Shown here one piece after another: positions 8,045 through 15,790 of a stretch of DNA of 64,000 bases; position 1 is the first letter of the stretch, and every line of letters begins with the position of its first letter. Source of the stretch: Vreelandella zhaodongensis (GTDB lineage: Bacteria; Pseudomonadota; Gammaproteobacteria; Pseudomonadales; Halomonadaceae); the NCBI RefSeq assembly GCF_013415115.1, contig NZ_JACCDD010000008.1:1-64000 (forward strand), written 5' to 3'. The translations under genes were made by a program, and so were the position numbers. The notes under the pieces were generated by a model. The model did no database searches, was not told the DNA's origin, and was given only the letters and a program-made list of their open reading frames with translations.

Positions 8045-9208
8045 ATGGCGTTCGATTTTGCCACGCCCGTTGAGCGACGCTCTCCCGAGGGAGATTATGC
8101 CTCGCAGAAATGGCATCGCTATGCTGCAAGCGTACTGCCGTTGTGGGTAGCAGATATGGATTTTCGCTCACCGCCTGCCGTGATTGATGCACTACATGCA
8201 CGAGTTGAACATGGCGTCTATGGCTATGGAGAAGTGCCCGATACGTTAACAGAAACTCTCTGCCAGTGGAGCGCCCGCCATTACGACTGGGCTATTCAGC
8301 CCGACTGGCAACAGTGGCTGCCTGGGGTTGTGCCCGCGTTGCACTTTGCGGCGATGGCGCTAACCGAACCCGGTGATGGAGTGCTCACGATTGCCCCGAT
8401 TTACCCACCTTTCCTGGCCGTTGCCAAACGCACAGGGCGGTTGGCGCAGCAAGCGATGTTAGCTGAGCCGACGTCCCCTGGCGAGCCTTGGCAGCTGGAT
8501 ATTGACGCGTTAGAGGCCGCCATAACGCCGCAAACCCGCCTGCTGCTGTGGTGCCATCCGCATAATCCAACAGGGCGAGTATGGAGTGACCATGAGCTTG
8601 CCAAGTTGGCCACGGTCGTTGAGCGGCACGACTTATGGGTCGTCTCTGATGAGTTGCACTGTGATCTTCTGTTAGACGAGGGGACCCATCACCGCCCCCT
8701 GGCTGCTATGTTCCCAGAACTGGCTAAACGAACGATCACGCTGTGGGCGCCGTCAAAAACGTTCAATCTTGCGGGGCTGACCAGTGCCTGTGCCGTTATC
8801 CCTGATGCTGCGCTGCGTAAGCGCTTTGCTGAGGCCACAAAAGGCTTTTTGCCGGATGGCAATGTACTGGGGCTTGTTGCTGCTGAAGCAGCTTATCGCG
8901 AAGGTGAACCCTGGCGTCAAGCGCTGTTAGCGGTATTGCGTGATCACCGCGCTACGCTGCAAGCACGGGTAGCGTTATGGCCCGGGGTGACCATGAGCGA
9001 GCCGGAATCTACTTACCTTGCGTGGCTGGATATGCGCGAGGCGGGACTAGGTGACTCGCCCGCTCAGGCGTTACTGGAGCGGGCGGGCGTGGCGCTTTCT
9101 GATGGGGCGGCGTTTGGCTCTCCGGGGTTCGTGCGACTTAATTTTGGTACCACCGCTTCTCAACTAGAAGCGGCATTAGCAAGAATGGATATGTTGCTGA
9201 AAGCCTAA
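8045..9208 (+). CDS. patB: PatB/MalY-type PLP-dependent C-S lyase (cystathionine beta-lyase)
   Basis: 387 residues from the ATG at 8045 (an in-frame GTG at 8033 lacks a ribosome site). Fold-type I aminotransferase features: WVADMDFRSPPAV near the N-terminus typical of the MalY/PatB subfamily, GVVPALHFA, CHPHNPTGRVW, SDELHCDLLL with the PLP-ring Asp, and APSKTFNLAGL with the Schiff-base Lys near residue 237. The subfamily cleaves cystathionine or other cysteine S-conjugates to a thiol, pyruvate and ammonia. The gene stands alone and converges on the cnoX-like gene. Confidence 0.9.
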   Translation: MAFDFATPVERRSPEGDYASQKWHRYAASVLPLWVADMDFRSPPAVIDALHARVEHGVYGYGEVPDTLTETLCQWSARHYDWAIQPDWQQWLPGVVPALHFAAMALTEPGDGVLTIAPIYPPFLAVAKRTGRLAQQAMLAEPTSPGEPWQLDIDALEAAITPQTRLLLWCHPHNPTGRVWSDHELAKLATVVERHDLWVVSDELHCDLLLDEGTHHRPLAAMFPELAKRTITLWAPSKTFNLAGLTSACAVIPDAALRKRFAEATKGFLPDGNVLGLVAAEAAYREGEPWRQALLAVLRDHRATLQARVALWPGVTMSEPESTYLAWLDMREAGLGDSPAQALLERAGVALSDGAAFGSPGFVRLNFGTTASQLEAALARMDMLLKA

Positions 9209-9218
9209 ACTGTAATGA

Positions 9219-10163
9219 TTAGTACAACAGGGCAAATAGCTTACGCCGATAAGTAACGGTTAGCGGATGGTCGGCACCTAGGGCGTCGAATACCTGCAGC
9301 AGAGTTTTGCGGGCTGCGTCGTCGTTATAGGCGCGGTCATCCTTCATCAAGCCCAGCAGCCCTTCAAGGCCGGTTTCGTACTGGCCATCGGCAACATGGC
9401 GTAGTGCACGCTGATAGCGTGCTTCACTGTCATTGCGATCACCCAGCGCGGCGATTTCTTCAACAGAAAGTGCCTGCTCGCTAAACGCAATGCTGGCACG
9501 TACCCCACGAGCAGGTGCCGCATCGCGCTCTTCGGGGGGTAAGTTGTCGAGCACGCTGCGGGCTTCATCGCCGCGTTTTTCAGCCACCAGGGCTCGGGCA
9601 AGACCAATCTGGTAGGCGTAATACTCTGGATACTGGCCAATCAAGGTTTGATAGATTTCTCGTGCACCAGCTGCATCGCCCGCTGCTAATGCTTCTTCGG
9701 CTTGATCTTCGGGACTAGGCGGTGCGTCACCAGGGGCTGGGAAGTAGCGGTTGAGCCACTCGCGTACCTCCTTTTCAGGTAATGCGCCTTGGAAGCTATC
9801 GACCAAACCGCCTTGGCTAACGAGCTTAACATCGGGTGCCGAGCGCACGCCTAACTGGCCAGCGATTTCTGGGTTGGCTTCAATATCCAGTTTGCCAAGT
9901 AGGAAAGCACCCGCGTACTCAACGGCGAGCTTTTCCAGCACTGTTAGTAGCGAGCTGCCATTGGTATTAGAAGGCGAATAACAGCCCAGTAGCACTGGCA
10001 CCTGCATTGACGCTTCGAGAACTTGCTGAATATTGCCAGCGTTTAACTCAATGATAACTTCTTCAGGTGTAACGGAAGGGCGGGCTGTACTCGCGTCTTC
10101 GTTGCTGGTATTAGCAGGTTCCGCAGTCAGCGGGTTGCCGGTACGGGGGTCAATAATAGACAT
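9219..10163 (-). CDS. cnoX: Thioredoxin-like chaperedoxin with TPR domain (CnoX/YbbN-like)
   Basis: 314 residues. The N-terminal ~130 residues form a thioredoxin fold (VLLGCYSP, LLGKLDIEANPEIAGQLGVRSAPDVKLV), followed by tetratricopeptide helices and the conserved ending KTLLQVFDALG...YRRKLFALLY seen in E. coli YbbN/CnoX. CnoX protects proteins from oxidation and hands them to GroEL or DnaK. The usual CxxC is absent, as in other YbbN proteins, and the single Cys of the E. coli SQHC motif is replaced by Gly in the aligned segment (SNTNGSS). I chose the ATG at 10163 (MSIIDPRTG); another in-frame start adds five residues. Confidence 0.87.
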   Translation of the reverse strand: MSIIDPRTGNPLTAEPANTSNEDASTARPSVTPEEVIIELNAGNIQQVLEASMQVPVLLGCYSPSNTNGSSLLTVLEKLAVEYAGAFLLGKLDIEANPEIAGQLGVRSAPDVKLVSQGGLVDSFQGALPEKEVREWLNRYFPAPGDAPPSPEDQAEEALAAGDAAGAREIYQTLIGQYPEYYAYQIGLARALVAEKRGDEARSVLDNLPPEERDAAPARGVRASIAFSEQALSVEEIAALGDRNDSEARYQRALRHVADGQYETGLEGLLGLMKDDRAYNDDAARKTLLQVFDALGADHPLTVTYRRKLFALLY

Positions 10164-10526
10164 GGCTAAGCTCTGCATCGCTTGAAATGGATTACGTTAT
10201 GATATGCAGGCAATTAGAGAAGGATTCAAGGAAACAGTGGTAAATAAAGTATCCATCATAATAAGCGGTCCTTATGAAACGAAACCTGTGACACTTATCA
10301 GACGTTTCGGGAGCGACCTCTGCTGTTGCGTTTGCGACGTATCGCTAGGTTTGCAAGATGGTTTTGTCGCTATTCGGCGTATTCGTGCCAAAATGCGACT
10401 CAAGAGTCATGCCACCCCCGGCACGAGTGAGTGTTCACTGCAGTAATGGGAAACTAAGAAACGCCAGCGCCACCTATACTAATAAAAAGAAAAACTGATG
10501 ATCTAAGGGTGACGGAGGGTAAATCG
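10164..10526. other. Intergenic region between cnoX-like gene and gbdR
   Basis: About 360 bases between divergent genes. It must hold both promoters. I see TATACT at 10475-10480 as a possible gbdR minus-10 but no convincing minus-35, and a ribosome site GGAGGG at 10514-10519. An 80-codon open frame at 10204-10446 has no family likeness and is not called as a gene. Confidence 0.5.
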
Positions 10527-11672
10527 ATGACATCAGACAAAGCAAAAGACTTGGCAGCAAATCGCCATCGTGCGGGCGAACCTCAAACCCTTGGTTTTCT
10601 CCTGTTGGATAATTTCACGCTAATTTCCCTGGCGTCAGCCATCGACCCTTTACGGATGGCCAATCAACTGGCTGGCCGTGAACTGTACCGCTGGTATACC
10701 CTGACCCAAGATGGTTTGCCGGTACGTGCCAGTGATGGGTTGCAGGTGACGCCTGACGCCTCTATGCACACGCCCTTATCGCTAGAGTGGGTCGTTGTAT
10801 GTGGAGGGGTGGGGCCTCAGCATAGTGTCACCCGTGAGCATGTGCGTTGGCTTCAGTCGCAGTCGCGTCAACTAAGGCGTTTAGGTTCGGTATGTACGGG
10901 GAGTTGGGCGCTAGGCCAGGCGGGGCTGCTTGATCACTATGAGACCAGCATCCATTGGGAGTGTTTGGCTTCCATGCAGGAAGCTTTCCCAAACGTTATT
11001 CTGACGACCTTTCTGTTTTCGATTGATCGGGATCGATTCACAGCGTCTGGCGGCACCGCGCCGCTCGATATGATGCTCAATCTGATTGCTCATGACCATG
11101 GGCGCGAGCTTTCGGCAGGCATCTCCGAGATGTTTATCTACGAGCGTGTGCGCAATGAGCAGGATCAGCAGCGTGTTCCTCTTAAACACGTGCTGGGTAC
11201 TACCCAGCCCAAGCTGTTGGAGATCGTCGCATTGATGGAATCCAATCTTGAGGAACCGATCGAACTCGATGAACTTGCTCGCTATGTCAATGTTTCGCGT
11301 CGTCAGTTAGAGCGCCTGTTCCAACGCTACCTGCTCTGCTCGCCATCTCGCTACTATCTCAAACTGCGCTTAGTGCGCGCTCGACAATTACTCAAGCAAA
11401 CGCCTTTATCGATCATCGAGATTGCTTCTGTGTGTGGCTTCGTTTCCACGCCCCATTTTTCTAAGTGTTACCGTGAATACTTTGGTGTGCCACCAAGAAA
11501 TGAGCGCCAGGGTGTGCACGACCGGCAAGGAAATAATCATGCCAAGTCGTCATCGCTAATCAAGCGGTGGGGGAGCGAACCCAATTCCAACGAGCCTTCC
11601 TCAAGTGCTCAGCAAGCGCTTGCGTGTGCTCAGGGGGAGCCTACCTTTGCCAGCGTGACCCTGTTGAACTGA
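10527..11672 (+). CDS. gbdR: GbdR-type glycine betaine-responsive AraC regulator
   Basis: 381 residues. Residues about 18-190 form a DJ-1/PfpI-like (GATase1) sensor with the elbow VCTGSWALGQAGLL; residues about 225-325 form an AraC helix-turn-helix pair (LDELARYVNVSRRQLERLF and SIIEIASVCGFVSTPHFSKCYREYFG). This domain order and sequence match GbdR, which in Pseudomonas aeruginosa activates betaine and dimethylglycine catabolic genes. Position at the head of the betaine locus supports the call. ATG 10527 follows GGAGGG by seven bases and is preferred to the in-frame GTG at 10509. The C-terminal ~55 residues are polar and low in structure. A strong terminator follows. Confidence 0.92.
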   Translation: MTSDKAKDLAANRHRAGEPQTLGFLLLDNFTLISLASAIDPLRMANQLAGRELYRWYTLTQDGLPVRASDGLQVTPDASMHTPLSLEWVVVCGGVGPQHSVTREHVRWLQSQSRQLRRLGSVCTGSWALGQAGLLDHYETSIHWECLASMQEAFPNVILTTFLFSIDRDRFTASGGTAPLDMMLNLIAHDHGRELSAGISEMFIYERVRNEQDQQRVPLKHVLGTTQPKLLEIVALMESNLEEPIELDELARYVNVSRRQLERLFQRYLLCSPSRYYLKLRLVRARQLLKQTPLSIIEIASVCGFVSTPHFSKCYREYFGVPPRNERQGVHDRQGNNHAKSSSLIKRWGSEPNSNEPSSSAQQALACAQGEPTFASVTLLN

Positions 11673-11697
11673 TATCTTCTACGAAACCCGTGATGAG

Positions 11698-11733
11698 AAC
11701 GTGCTACCCAACATCGGGTAGCACGTTTTTTTA
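11698..11733 (+). terminator. Intrinsic terminator after gbdR
   Basis: Twelve-base-pair perfect stem AACGTGCTACCC (11698-11709) / GGGTAGCACGTT (11716-11727), six-base loop, followed by a run of T. It isolates gbdR from the operon that follows. Confidence 0.95.
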
Positions 11734-11775
11734 TAGCCCCCGCGCTGCTGCAAATATTAAAAGATCCCAAGTAGC

Positions 11776-11791
11776 TGTCGTGTTCACGACA
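11776..11791. promoter_or_regulatory. Palindrome TGTCGTG-TT-CACGACA, candidate activator site
   Basis: Perfect 7-2-7 palindrome 98 bases before the first gene of the dgc operon, in the short region between the gbdR terminator and the operon. A TGACGT follows at 11795. Similar TGTCGTG or TGTCGCG words occur before fdhA and gbcA. GbdR is the obvious candidate binder, but the assignment is inference. A second weak inverted repeat, TTGGAA/TTCCAA, lies at 11803-11827. Confidence 0.5.
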
Positions 11792-11888
11792 CAATGACGT
11801 TTTTGGAATTTCCGTCGTCGTTTCCAAGAGCAGCCCAACCCAACGTCAGCGCTATGCTCGCTACATAAATCAATGTTGGAGCTTAGCT

Positions 11889-12866
11889 ATGACCCCCTCA
11901 GAACTACACGATGACGCTATCGTCATTGACGGCTTGATTATCGCCAAATGGAATCGTGAACTGCTTGAGGACATGCGGCGCGGTGGTTTAACCGCTGCCA
12001 ACTGCACTGTTTCGGTGTGGGAAGGGTTTCAGGCCACGGTCGATAATATCGTCAAGTCGAACCAGCTGATGGCCGAGTGTAGCGACCTAGTACGCCCTGT
12101 CCGCACCACTGCTGACATCATGCGTGCGAAAGAAGAGGGCAAAACTGGGATTATCTTTGGTTTCCAGAATGCGCATGCGTTTGAAGACCAAATCGGCTAT
12201 GTAGAGATCTTTAAACAGCTGGGCGTGGGCATCGTCCAGATGTGCTACAACACCCAGAACTTAGTGGGAACCGGCTGCTACGAGCGTGACGGAGGCTTAT
12301 CTGGCTTTGGTCGTGAGATCGTCGCTGAAATGAACCGAGTCGGCATTATGTGTGATCTCTCTCATGTCGGTGCCAAAACCTCAGAGGAGGTAATTCTCGA
12401 ATCCAAAAAGCCGGTCTGCTATTCCCACTGTCTGCCCTCCGGCCTCAAAGAGCACCCGCGCAACAAATCCGATCAAGAACTTAAGTTTATTGCTGAGCAT
12501 GGTGGTTTCGTCGGTGTCACCATGTTCGCGCCTTTTCTCAAAAAGGGCATCGACTCCACCATCGAAGACTACTGCGAAGCGATCGAATACGTCATGAATA
12601 TCGTCGGTGAAGATGCTATCGGCATTGGTACTGATTTCACCCAAGGGCACGGTCAAGAGTTCTTCGAGTGGCTGACTCATGACAAGGGCTACGCCCGTCG
12701 TTTGACAGACTTTGGCAAGATCATTAATCCCAAAGGAATTCGCACCATTGGAGAGTTCCCCAATCTCACCGAGGCACTCCTTAAACGCGGCTTTAGTGAA
12801 ACTCAGGTAAGAAAGGTCATGGGGGAGAACTGGGTGCGCGTCCTCAAGGATGTCTGGGGCGCCTAA
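11889..12866 (+). CDS. Renal-dipeptidase-family (M19) protein of the betaine operon
   Basis: 325 residues with the M19 membrane-dipeptidase barrel: DLSHVG (His159), CYSHCLPSGLKEHPRN (His180) and IGIGTDF match beta-metal ligands and catalytic regions. However the N-terminal His-x-Asp zinc motif is replaced (DGLIIAKW, Leu16 and Ile18) and the bridging Glu is Gln93 in GFQNAHAF, so a normal two-zinc dipeptidase site is not formed. In Pseudomonas a homologous gene (PA5396) starts the same dgc operon; its role is not established. It is the first gene of a six-gene plus-strand unit through etfB. Confidence 0.88.
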   Translation: MTPSELHDDAIVIDGLIIAKWNRELLEDMRRGGLTAANCTVSVWEGFQATVDNIVKSNQLMAECSDLVRPVRTTADIMRAKEEGKTGIIFGFQNAHAFEDQIGYVEIFKQLGVGIVQMCYNTQNLVGTGCYERDGGLSGFGREIVAEMNRVGIMCDLSHVGAKTSEEVILESKKPVCYSHCLPSGLKEHPRNKSDQELKFIAEHGGFVGVTMFAPFLKKGIDSTIEDYCEAIEYVMNIVGEDAIGIGTDFTQGHGQEFFEWLTHDKGYARRLTDFGKIINPKGIRTIGEFPNLTEALLKRGFSETQVRKVMGENWVRVLKDVWGA

Positions 12867-12947
12867 ACGCTTGCTCCATAAGATTGATAGGAGCGATGGG
12901 ATAAGCCTGCTCCTTAGCCAAGAATAATGATGTAGAGGATGATACCC

Positions 12948-13493
12948 GTGACCAAACTGGCCCCCGCACTGCCTATCGAAGTCGATAGCGAAACCGGCGT
13001 CTGGACGACTGATGCGCTGCCGATGCTCTATGTGCCACGGCACTTCTTTATCAACAACCATGTGGCCGTTGAAGAGGCGCTAGGCGCTGAAAAGTACGCT
13101 GAAATCCTTTATCACGCTGGCTATAAGAGCGCCTGGCACTGGTGTGAGAAAGAAGCCGAGTGCCATGGTCTCGAAGGCGAGGCCGTCTTCGAGCACTACA
13201 TGCTGCGCCTCTCTCAGCGTGGCTGGGGCCACTTCATTACCGAACAGATTGATCTCGATGCTGGCACGGCTCTGGTGCGGTTAGAACATAGCGCCTTCGT
13301 TTACCAACTGGGCAAGGTTGGGCGCAAGGTCGAGTACATGTTCACTGGCTGGTTTGCTGGGGCCATGGATCAAATTCTCGCTGCACGGGGTAGTTCGCTG
13401 CGCACCGTCGCTGAGCAGACGCAGAGCGCTGCCGAGCCCGGCTGTGATGTAGGCGTCTTCGCTGTCAAGCCGCTGCCCGATGCTGCCCGTTAA
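12948..13493 (+). CDS. V4R-domain / DUF5943-like protein of the dgc operon
   Basis: 181 residues from the GTG at 12948, which is placed nine bases after AGAGG; the ATG at 12939 overlaps that site. The sequence (LPIEVDSETGVWTTDALPMLYVPRHFF, then YHAGYKSAWHWCEKEAE and HYMLRLSQRGWG) resembles the 4-vinyl-reductase-like small-molecule-binding domain found in the PA5397 position of the Pseudomonas betaine operon. No catalytic residues are evident. Cys at WCEKEAEC could be metal or ligand contacts. It probably senses or stabilises something in dimethylglycine oxidation, but this is inference from operon position only. Confidence 0.8.
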   Translation: MTKLAPALPIEVDSETGVWTTDALPMLYVPRHFFINNHVAVEEALGAEKYAEILYHAGYKSAWHWCEKEAECHGLEGEAVFEHYMLRLSQRGWGHFITEQIDLDAGTALVRLEHSAFVYQLGKVGRKVEYMFTGWFAGAMDQILAARGSSLRTVAEQTQSAAEPGCDVGVFAVKPLPDAAR

Positions 13494-13517
13494 CCCTGGG
13501 TACGAGGAGAGATAATC

Positions 13518-15590
13518 ATGGCATTTGACGCAATCTTTGAGCCAATCGAGATCGGCAAGCTGACCATCCGCAACCGTGTGGTCAGTACCGCCCATGCCGA
13601 GGTGCATGCCACTGACGGTGGTATGACGACTGAGCGCTACGTCAGGTATTACGAAGAAAAATCCAAGGGCGGTTGTGGCCTGTGTATTTGCGGTGGATCA
13701 TCAGTGGTGTCCATCGATAGCCCCCAGGGGTGGTGGAGCTCGGTGAACCTTTCTACCGACCGCATCATTCCACACTTTCAGAATCTGGCGGATGCTGTGC
13801 ACAAGCATGGCGGCAAGATTATGATCCAGATTACCCATATGGGGCGCCGCTCACGCTGGGACGGCTTCGATTGGTCGACCCTGTTGTCTCCCTCTGGCAT
13901 CCGCGAGCCGGTACACCGCTCCACCTGTAAGACTATCGAGGTGGAAGAGATTTGGCGGATTATCGGCGACTTCGCCCAGGCCGCGCGGCGAGCGAAGGAG
14001 GGTGGGCTTGATGGCGTTGAGCTTTCTGCCGTGCACCAGCACCTGATTGATCAGTTCTGGAGCCCGCGGGTCAACAAGCGCGAGGACCAGTGGGGTGGTA
14101 GTTTCGAAAATCGCATGCGCTTCGGCATGGAAGTACTCAAAGCGGTGCGCGCCGAAGTGGGCGATGACTTCGTGGTGGGTATGCGCATTTGTGGTGATGA
14201 ATTCCACCCGGATGGCCTCTCGCATGAAGACATGAAGCAGATCGCCGCTTATTACGATGCCACTAAAATGGTCGACTTTTTCGGCGTCATCGGCTCTGGC
14301 TGCGACACTCACAACACACTCGCCAACGTTATCCCCAATATGTCTTATCCACCGGAGCCTTTTCTACACCTGGCGGCGGGGATCAAGGAAGTGGTGAACG
14401 TGCCAGTGATTCACGCCCAGAATATTAAAGACCCCAACCAGGCCCAGCGTATTCTCGAAGGGGGCTACGTGGACTTGGTGGGCATGACCCGGGCGCATAT
14501 TGCTGACCCTCACCTGATCGCCAAGATCAAGATGGGTCAGATTGATCAGATCAAGCAGTGCGTGGGCGCTAACTACTGCATCGACCGCCAATACCAGGGC
14601 TTGGATGTACTGTGTATTCAAAACGCTGCCACCTCGCGAGAATACATGGGCCTGCCGCATATCATTGAAAAGACCGAGGGCGCCAAGCGAAAAGTCGTGG
14701 TGGTAGGTGGCGGTCCCGGTGGCATGGAGGCAGCTCGCGTTGCTGCTGAGCGCGGTCATGATGTCACCCTGTTTGAGGCGGCAGACGCCCTGGGCGGGCA
14801 GATCACTATCGCCGCTCAGGCTCCGCAGCGCGACCAAATCGCTGGAATCACTCGCTGGTACCAGCTGGAGTTGGCGCGTCTGAAAGTTGATCTGCGCCTA
14901 GGGGCTCGCGCCGATGAGGCAACCTTGCTTGATTTACGCCCCGATATCGTGGTGCTAGCCACGGGGGGGCAACCCTTCCTTAGCCAGCACCCAGAGTGGG
15001 GCTACTCGGAGAATGCTGAGGAGAGTCTGGTGGTCAGCACTTGGGATATTCTCTCAGGCAAGGTGGCACCCGGTAAAAACGTGCTGATTTATGACGCCAT
15101 CTGCGAATTCTCAGGCGTCTCGGCGGCCGACTATCTGGCTGATAAGGGTGCCAAGGTAGAGATCGTTACTGACGATATCAAGCCTGGTGCAGCGGTGGGG
15201 GGCACCACCTTCCCCACTTACTACCGCAGCCTGTACGAGAAAGAAGTGATCATGTCCTCTGACTTGATGCTGCATAAGGTCTACCGCGAGGGCGACGGTC
15301 TCGTGGCAGTGCTCGAAAATGAGTACACCGGTGCCCTTGAAGAGCGAGTGGTTGATCAGGTGGTCGTAGAAAACGGTGTGCGTCCTGACGAGGCGCTTTA
15401 TTACGCCCTCAAAGAGCAGTCCCGCAACAAAGGGCAGGTGGATCTGGAGGCGCTCTATGCCATCCAGCCTCAGCCAAGTCTGAACGAAGAAGGGGACGGC
15501 TTTTTGCTCTTCCGCCTGGGCGACTGCACGGCACCGCGTAATACCCATGCGGCCATCTACGACGCCCTGCGAATCTGCAAGGACTTTTGA
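13518..15590 (+). CDS. dgcA: Dimethylglycine demethylase subunit A (OYE-type FMN / FAD flavoprotein)
   Basis: 690 residues. The N-terminal ~340 residues are an Old Yellow Enzyme-type FMN barrel (GKLTIRNRVVSTAHAEVH, QITHMGRRSRW, DGVELSAVHQHLIDQFWSPRVNKRED). It is followed by an Fe-S motif (Cys348, Cys354, Cys366) and an FAD/NAD-type Rossmann domain (VVVVGGGPGGMEAARVAAERG near 392). The arrangement is that of trimethylamine dehydrogenase and DgcA, which converts dimethylglycine to sarcosine. The second Cys usual in this family is Ala351. A strong site GAGGAGAG precedes the ATG. dgcB, which should accept its electrons, follows after a 200-base structured gap. Confidence 0.93.
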   Translation: MAFDAIFEPIEIGKLTIRNRVVSTAHAEVHATDGGMTTERYVRYYEEKSKGGCGLCICGGSSVVSIDSPQGWWSSVNLSTDRIIPHFQNLADAVHKHGGKIMIQITHMGRRSRWDGFDWSTLLSPSGIREPVHRSTCKTIEVEEIWRIIGDFAQAARRAKEGGLDGVELSAVHQHLIDQFWSPRVNKREDQWGGSFENRMRFGMEVLKAVRAEVGDDFVVGMRICGDEFHPDGLSHEDMKQIAAYYDATKMVDFFGVIGSGCDTHNTLANVIPNMSYPPEPFLHLAAGIKEVVNVPVIHAQNIKDPNQAQRILEGGYVDLVGMTRAHIADPHLIAKIKMGQIDQIKQCVGANYCIDRQYQGLDVLCIQNAATSREYMGLPHIIEKTEGAKRKVVVVGGGPGGMEAARVAAERGHDVTLFEAADALGGQITIAAQAPQRDQIAGITRWYQLELARLKVDLRLGARADEATLLDLRPDIVVLATGGQPFLSQHPEWGYSENAEESLVVSTWDILSGKVAPGKNVLIYDAICEFSGVSAADYLADKGAKVEIVTDDIKPGAAVGGTTFPTYYRSLYEKEVIMSSDLMLHKVYREGDGLVAVLENEYTGALEERVVDQVVVENGVRPDEALYYALKEQSRNKGQVDLEALYAIQPQPSLNEEGDGFLLFRLGDCTAPRNTHAAIYDALRICKDF

Positions 15591-15634
15591 CCTGAGCGAG
15601 AGCCGGGGCGCCGGTGGTAGACCGTAGCGAGGGT

Positions 15635-15708
15635 CATTTGCCATGGCCGTAAAACAGTTCCATACGTTTACGGCATTTCCGCCATCCATGGCGGTCAGAT
15701 GGCAAATG
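15635..15708 (+). repeat. Nested inverted repeats in the dgcA-dgcB gap (possible three-way junction)
   Basis: Outer 10-base arms CATTTGCCAT (15635-15644) and ATGGCAAATG (15699-15708) enclose two hairpins: GCCGTAAA (15646-15653) / TTTACGGC (15667-15674), and CCGCCA (15679-15684) / TGGCGG (15689-15694). The transcript could fold as a compact three-way junction. It lies 45 bases after dgcA and about 80 before dgcB. No known RNA family is recognised; attenuation or mRNA processing are possible roles. Confidence 0.7.
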
Positions 15709-15790
15709 TAGCGCCCAGGGATGGGTTTACAGCGCCCTCGCAGAGGTCTGCCGCCGGAGCAGCCCCGCCGCGAAAGATGAGGTGAGTACC

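Noticed and set aside
10204..10446. 80-codon open frame between cnoX-like gene and gbdR
   Set aside because: No ribosome site, unusual residue composition (clustered Cys), no family likeness, and it occupies the region that must hold two divergent promoters.
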